DNA of 64,000 nucleotides, taken from the NCBI RefSeq assembly GCF_004345365.1, contig NZ_SLVF01000005.1:1-64000 (forward strand), in the 5' to 3' direction. The notes under the pieces were generated by a model. That model searched no databases. It was not told the DNA's origin and saw only the letters and a program-made list of their open reading frames with translations. Each line of letters opens with the position of its first letter. The first letter of the stretch is position 1. Source of the stretch: Kribbella sp. VKM Ac-2568 (lineage in GTDB: Bacteria; Actinomycetota; Actinomycetes; Propionibacteriales; Kribbellaceae). The translations under genes and the position numbers were made by a program. Positions 60,960 through 64,000 of this stretch are shown here, piece after piece.

Positions 60960-62521
60960 GAGAGCGCCTTGTACTGGATGTAAACCTTGCGGTCGGCGGT
61001 GTGATAGACCATCGACCCGCGCTGGAAGTTCTGCCGCTTGCCGCCCTTGACGGCGTACATCTCGGTGATCGGCAGTCCCAGCCGGCTGTCCCCCAGTTTC
61101 CGGTAGAGGGTGCGGAACGAGCCCACCACCGAATGGGGACCGGTGGCAACGGACCAGTGGATGTCCCGGACGCCGAAGTAGGTCGCCCGTCCGGTCCTGG
61201 TCGCATGCTCGCCCCAGACCGGCTGGCCGACCACCGGGAACCCGCCGAGCCGGAGGGAGAAGCGGTAGATCTCGGTGGCGACGCTCTTGCCCATCAGGAT
61301 GTGTGTCCGCTGCCGCAGCCAGGGCAGGGCGGCGTACAGATTCTTGCCCGGGCAGGCGGTCGCCGTGGTGTCGCGATGGCCCGAGATGCTGAGCAACTTG
61401 GTGCCGGCCAGGATGAGGGTGGTGTGGGGCGAACGGTAGTTGGCGTCCATCTTCCAGGCGATGATCCTGGCCGTCGTCTCCATGGACGCGGCCGAAGGCG
61501 CGGCGGTCTCGTAGTTGCCTATCAGCGAGACGCCGAACGAGTTCGCGTTGTACGACCCGGTGTGCGCGCCGAGCACCGGCAGATGCATCCCGCCGTACCG
61601 GCCTTCGAAGGCACGGCCGAACCGGTCGACCAGGAAGTTGTAGCCGATATCGCACCAGCCACGGCTCCTGACGTGGTACGCGTACATGCCGCGGACCATC
61701 GCCGCGACCTGGGTGTGGGTGTAGTCGTTCCGGTCGACCGTGTGGTGCACGAAGGCCGCCTGCACGGTACTGGTGTACTTCGGCTTCGCACAGGCCGCGC
61801 CGTTGTAGGCGCGCAACCGTTCGTCGGCACCCCAGCCGCGGCGGGTGACGATAGGCGGCATCGCGTACGGCGCGGCGCTGACCGCCAGGGGAACTGCCTG
61901 GGCGGCAATCGGCGGAACTGCCTGCGCGGTGGCCGGCGGTTCCGCGTCGGTGGCGAGAGTGCCCGGCTGGATCAGGGCGACCTTGGCGCCGCGGATCGTC
62001 GTACCGTCTGTCGTTGTCAGGCTGACCTGTACGCCGTTCGCGTCGCCGACCCAGTACGGCTCGGTGCCCGATCGCTCGACACCTTCCGGGGCGGACGGGT
62101 CGGGCGCGTGGTCGTCCTCGACCGGGAGTCGTTTCCAGGCGATCCACTTGCCCTTGCGCTGGACGCGCACCTTGACCTCGACCTGCTGCGAGTTCACCCG
62201 GCTCGGCCAGGTCACACCGACGAGGCTGAACCGCTTCGTCCGCGAAACCGCTGCGCTCGCGTACGCCGTACCGGGGCTCTGTCGCAGCGCACCGGGGCTC
62301 TGTTGCAGCACTCCGGAGCTCGGTCGCAGCGGGACTTCTTCGTAGCTCGGCTCGAGTTGTGCACTCTGCGTCGCGACTGGTTGAGCTGAGCCCGGCTGCA
62401 GGGCCGCCGCAGGCGCGAACAGGGCGAGGCCCGTCACCGCGGTCAGTGCCAGTCGGGGCAGGGCCAGCCGGGGCAGGGCCAGCCGGTGAAGGAACGGGGC
62501 CAGTCGGGGAAGATGGCTCAT
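60956..62521 (-). CDS. N-acetylmuramoyl-L-alanine amidase, PGRP type with LGFP-like repeats
   Basis: 521 residues. An unusual signal region contains the repeat RLALP three times (about 13-25), then a Gln/Ser-rich segment with LQQSPGALRQSPG. A PGRP/amidase-2 domain covers about 222-400: IVTRRGWGADE, zinc His in VHHTVDRND (259-260), DIGYNFLVDRFGRAFEGRYG, HTGSYNANSFGVSLIGNYE and the final ligand in SGHRDTTATACPG. The C-terminus has GEHATRTGRATYFGVRDIHW and LGLPITEMY, LGFP-type wall-binding repeats. It removes stem peptides from peptidoglycan. ATG 62521 follows GGAAGG. It forms an operon with the SpoIID gene. Confidence 0.9.
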   Translation of the reverse strand: MSHLPRLAPFLHRLALPRLALPRLALTAVTGLALFAPAAALQPGSAQPVATQSAQLEPSYEEVPLRPSSGVLQQSPGALRQSPGTAYASAAVSRTKRFSLVGVTWPSRVNSQQVEVKVRVQRKGKWIAWKRLPVEDDHAPDPSAPEGVERSGTEPYWVGDANGVQVSLTTTDGTTIRGAKVALIQPGTLATDAEPPATAQAVPPIAAQAVPLAVSAAPYAMPPIVTRRGWGADERLRAYNGAACAKPKYTSTVQAAFVHHTVDRNDYTHTQVAAMVRGMYAYHVRSRGWCDIGYNFLVDRFGRAFEGRYGGMHLPVLGAHTGSYNANSFGVSLIGNYETAAPSAASMETTARIIAWKMDANYRSPHTTLILAGTKLLSISGHRDTTATACPGKNLYAALPWLRQRTHILMGKSVATEIYRFSLRLGGFPVVGQPVWGEHATRTGRATYFGVRDIHWSVATGPHSVVGSFRTLYRKLGDSRLGLPITEMYAVKGGKRQNFQRGSMVYHTADRKVYIQYKALS

Positions 62522-62727
62522 GGGTCAGCCTTCCGGCCAGGGCGTCACTGATGTGGTCCCAGACCTTGCGGGGACAGCAGTAATCGATTATGCGCACGGC
62601 GTGACTCGAAACCCGCGCATTGTCGTCACCCTGCGTGGCGTTCGGCCCGGTGGCTAGAATTACTGCTGAAATCGAAGTGACACGAGGCGCAGTGACCCGA
62701 AGCGCAGTCCGAGTGGGGTGAGGCGGG

Positions 62728-63219
62728 ATGACCAACCGGTTCCGGCTGGAGGACCTGTCCTGCCCTCTGTCCACGACCGTGCAGCACGTCGGCGAGTGGT
62801 GGACGCTGCTCATCCTGCACGACGCCTTCGACGGATTCACCCGCTTCGACGAGTTCCAGCGCAACCTGAAGATCTCGTCGAGCATGCTGACCACGCGGCT
62901 CAGAACCCTTGTGGACGACGGATTGCTGGAGCGCCGGCAGTACCAGGACAAGCCGCCGCGGTACGAATATGTGCTGACCGAGCTCGGGCTGTCGCTGCGG
63001 CCGGTGATCATCACCCTGGCCGCGTGGGGCAACGAGCGGCTCGCGCCTGAGGACCGGACGATGATCCTGGTCGACAGCGAGACCGGCAAGGAGGTCGAGC
63101 CTGTTGTCGTCGACCAGGCGACCGGCCGACGAATCGACGGACCGGACTTCGTCTTCACCTCCGGACCCGCGGCGAGCCCGGCGATGAGGAAACGGTACGA
63201 GGGCGCCCGATCCCACTGA
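62728..63219 (+). CDS. HxlR family transcriptional regulator
   Basis: 163 residues. The winged helix of the HxlR family is complete: LEDLSCPLSTTVQHVGEWWT (with the Cys often redox-active in this family, residue 12), LLILHDAFDGFTRFDEFQRN, LKISSSMLTTRLRTLVDDGL and LERRQYQDKPPRYEYVLTEL. A 50-residue C-terminal extension of unknown role follows. It is divergent from the amidase operon, with about 200 bases between. ATG 62728 follows GAGGCGGG. Cys12 suggests a thiol- or aldehyde-responsive switch, but this is inference. Confidence 0.88.
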   Translation: MTNRFRLEDLSCPLSTTVQHVGEWWTLLILHDAFDGFTRFDEFQRNLKISSSMLTTRLRTLVDDGLLERRQYQDKPPRYEYVLTELGLSLRPVIITLAAWGNERLAPEDRTMILVDSETGKEVEPVVVDQATGRRIDGPDFVFTSGPAASPAMRKRYEGARSH

Positions 63220-63223
63220 TTTT

Positions 63224-63238
63224 CAGGAGATTCTCAGG
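63224..63238 (+). promoter_or_regulatory. 11-base-period direct repeat upstream of the last gene
   Basis: CAGGAGATTCTCAGG has CAGG at 63224 and 63235, part of a perfect 10-base direct repeat (TCAGGAGATT at 63223-63232 and 63234-63243). It begins five bases after the HxlR stop and lies about 64 bases before the next ATG. It has the same form as the repeat before the cyclophilin gene. Confidence 0.5.
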
Positions 63239-63301
63239 AGATTTCGGTCGGTTTCCCGATCCCGGTAGGCTCGACGCAACACTCGTCGAGGAAGGCGCGT
63301 C

Positions 63302-64000
63302 ATGGAATTCATCCTGTTGATCGCGGTTGTCGTGATCGCCGTACTGGCTTACCGCTCGTACCGGCGCACGCAGCTGCAGACCAAGAAGAGGGACGAGATC
63401 AGCTCGGCCGAGCTCGAATCGGTCAAGCGCACCGCGGACGAGGACATCACCAAGTTCGGCGAGGAGCTGCAGGACCTCGACCTGGACATGGTCGGCAAGG
63501 ACCTCGGCGACGGCGCCCGGCAGGACTACCAGCGCGCCCTCGACTCGTACGAGGCGGCCAAGGAAGCGGTCGGCAAGGTCACCGAGGCCGAGCAGATCAA
63601 GCACGTGATCGAGATCCTGGAGGACGGCCGCTACGCGATGGCGTGCGTCCGCGCCCGGGTCAACGACGAGCCCCTGCCGCAGCGGCGCCCGTCCTGCTTC
63701 TTCAACCCGCAGCACGGCCCGTCCGTGGTGGACGTGATGTGGTCTCCTCCGGGCGGCGCACCCCGCGAAGTACCGGCCTGCGCCGCTGACGCCGAGCGCG
63801 TCCGCGCCGGCGCCGAGCCGGACGTCCGCAAGGTCATGGTCGGCCCGCAGCGCGTCCCGTACTGGGAGGCCGGCCCGGCCTACTCGCCTTACGCACAAGG
63901 CATGTTCGGCGCCCTGGGCGGCGTGATGACCGGTATGTTCCTCGGCACCATGCTCGGCGGCATGTTCGCCGGCGGCGGCTACGGCGACTACGCATCCGGC
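63302..64000 (+). CDS. Membrane-anchored protein of unknown function, partial at 3' end
   Basis: An open frame of 233 codons running to the window edge without a stop. ATG 63302 follows GAGGAAGG. Residues 3-16 (FILLIAVVVIAVLA) form one membrane segment, followed by a charged coiled-coil-like region to about 115 (SAELESVKRTADEDITKFGE, LDSYEAAKEAVGKVTEAEQI). Then comes a conserved-looking part with RRPSCFFNPQHGPSVVDVMW, VPACAADAERVRAGAEPDVR and PYWEAGPAYSPYAQGMFG, then a Gly/Met-rich hydrophobic stretch (from about 198). This is seen in a widespread actinobacterial hypothetical family; function unknown. The two Cys could form a disulfide outside the membrane. Confidence 0.85.
   Translation, partial: MEFILLIAVVVIAVLAYRSYRRTQLQTKKRDEISSAELESVKRTADEDITKFGEELQDLDLDMVGKDLGDGARQDYQRALDSYEAAKEAVGKVTEAEQIKHVIEILEDGRYAMACVRARVNDEPLPQRRPSCFFNPQHGPSVVDVMWSPPGGAPREVPACAADAERVRAGAEPDVRKVMVGPQRVPYWEAGPAYSPYAQGMFGALGGVMTGMFLGTMLGGMFAGGGYGDYASG

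Noticed and set aside
1..64000. CRISPR arrays, tRNA and rRNA genes, prophage or defence islands
   Set aside because: No regularly spaced repeats, cloverleaf-like segments, rRNA signatures or phage structural genes were seen by eye; a dedicated scan was not possible.

Overview
The window is high-GC DNA from an actinobacterium, most likely Kribbella or a close relative in the Propionibacteriales. This is inferred from the strong G/C bias at third codon positions, frequent GTG starts, leaderless-type promoters, a mycothiol-dependent maleylpyruvate isomerase-type protein, an Eis-type acetyltransferase, a 13E12/DUF222 HNH protein, and GlnR-like and Zur-like boxes. No rRNA, tRNA or CRISPR array was seen. 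Most genes are chromosomal housekeeping or accessory metabolism. The left 1.7 kb is a mobile-element graveyard.

Left end (1-1700): the 3' end of a group II intron (domains V and VI) sits in a frameshifted ISL3-family transposase. It is followed by an AT-richer P-loop kinase gene and the stub of an IS630-type transposase. From 1685 to 6330 come a YpfJ-type zinc metallopeptidase, a DUF885 protein, a Maf/methyltransferase fusion and a YjbR-type protein. From 6.4 to 8.6 kb a DHA2 drug exporter lies divergent from its TetR regulator, with two operator copies between them. From 8.6 to 14.0 kb a tightly packed minus-strand operon encodes an Eis-like acetyltransferase, a DUF4129 protein, a small membrane protein, a MoxR ATPase, a DUF58 protein and another membrane protein.

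From 14.0 to 26.4 kb: a decayed FnIII/P-domain fragment, a COG0523-like protein with a degenerate P-loop behind a Zur-like box, an HpcH-type aldolase, a mycothiol-dependent isomerase-type protein, a tandem SUKH protein, an acyl-CoA dehydrogenase plus carboxyltransferase pair divergent from a MerR regulator, a P-type ATPase, an alpha/beta hydrolase and a PPK2 kinase. From 26.4 to 34.1 kb: a large LAL regulator, a 5'-truncated DUF4331 gene, a NiCoT nickel/cobalt transporter, an amidohydrolase, a GNAT acetyltransferase, decayed sequence and a RibD/DHFR-like reductase.

From 34.2 to 43.4 kb is the clearest functional unit, a nitrate assimilation operon on the minus strand: NarK-type transporter, nitrate reductase joined in frame to NirB, NirD, HemD with a winged helix, and a CbiX-type chelatase. 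The genes overlap by 3-8 bases and lie behind a GlnR-type box. HemD and the chelatase can supply siroheme to NirB. The most unusual feature is one 1865-codon frame covering both reductases, with a perfect internal Shine-Dalgarno sequence before the NirB start.

From 43.5 to 64.0 kb: an MMPL transporter, a DUF1905 protein, an HNH/DUF222 protein, a second large LuxR regulator, an Nramp-related transporter lacking the usual metal-site motif, tandem SMP-30 paralogues divergent from an Lrp regulator, an acyl-CoA carboxylase alpha chain, a membrane-anchored cyclophilin, a secreted GH76 enzyme, an amidase and SpoIID pair, an HxlR regulator, and a membrane-anchored protein running off the right end. 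The cyclophilin and the last gene share an 11-base-period direct repeat upstream, which suggests a common envelope-related regulator.
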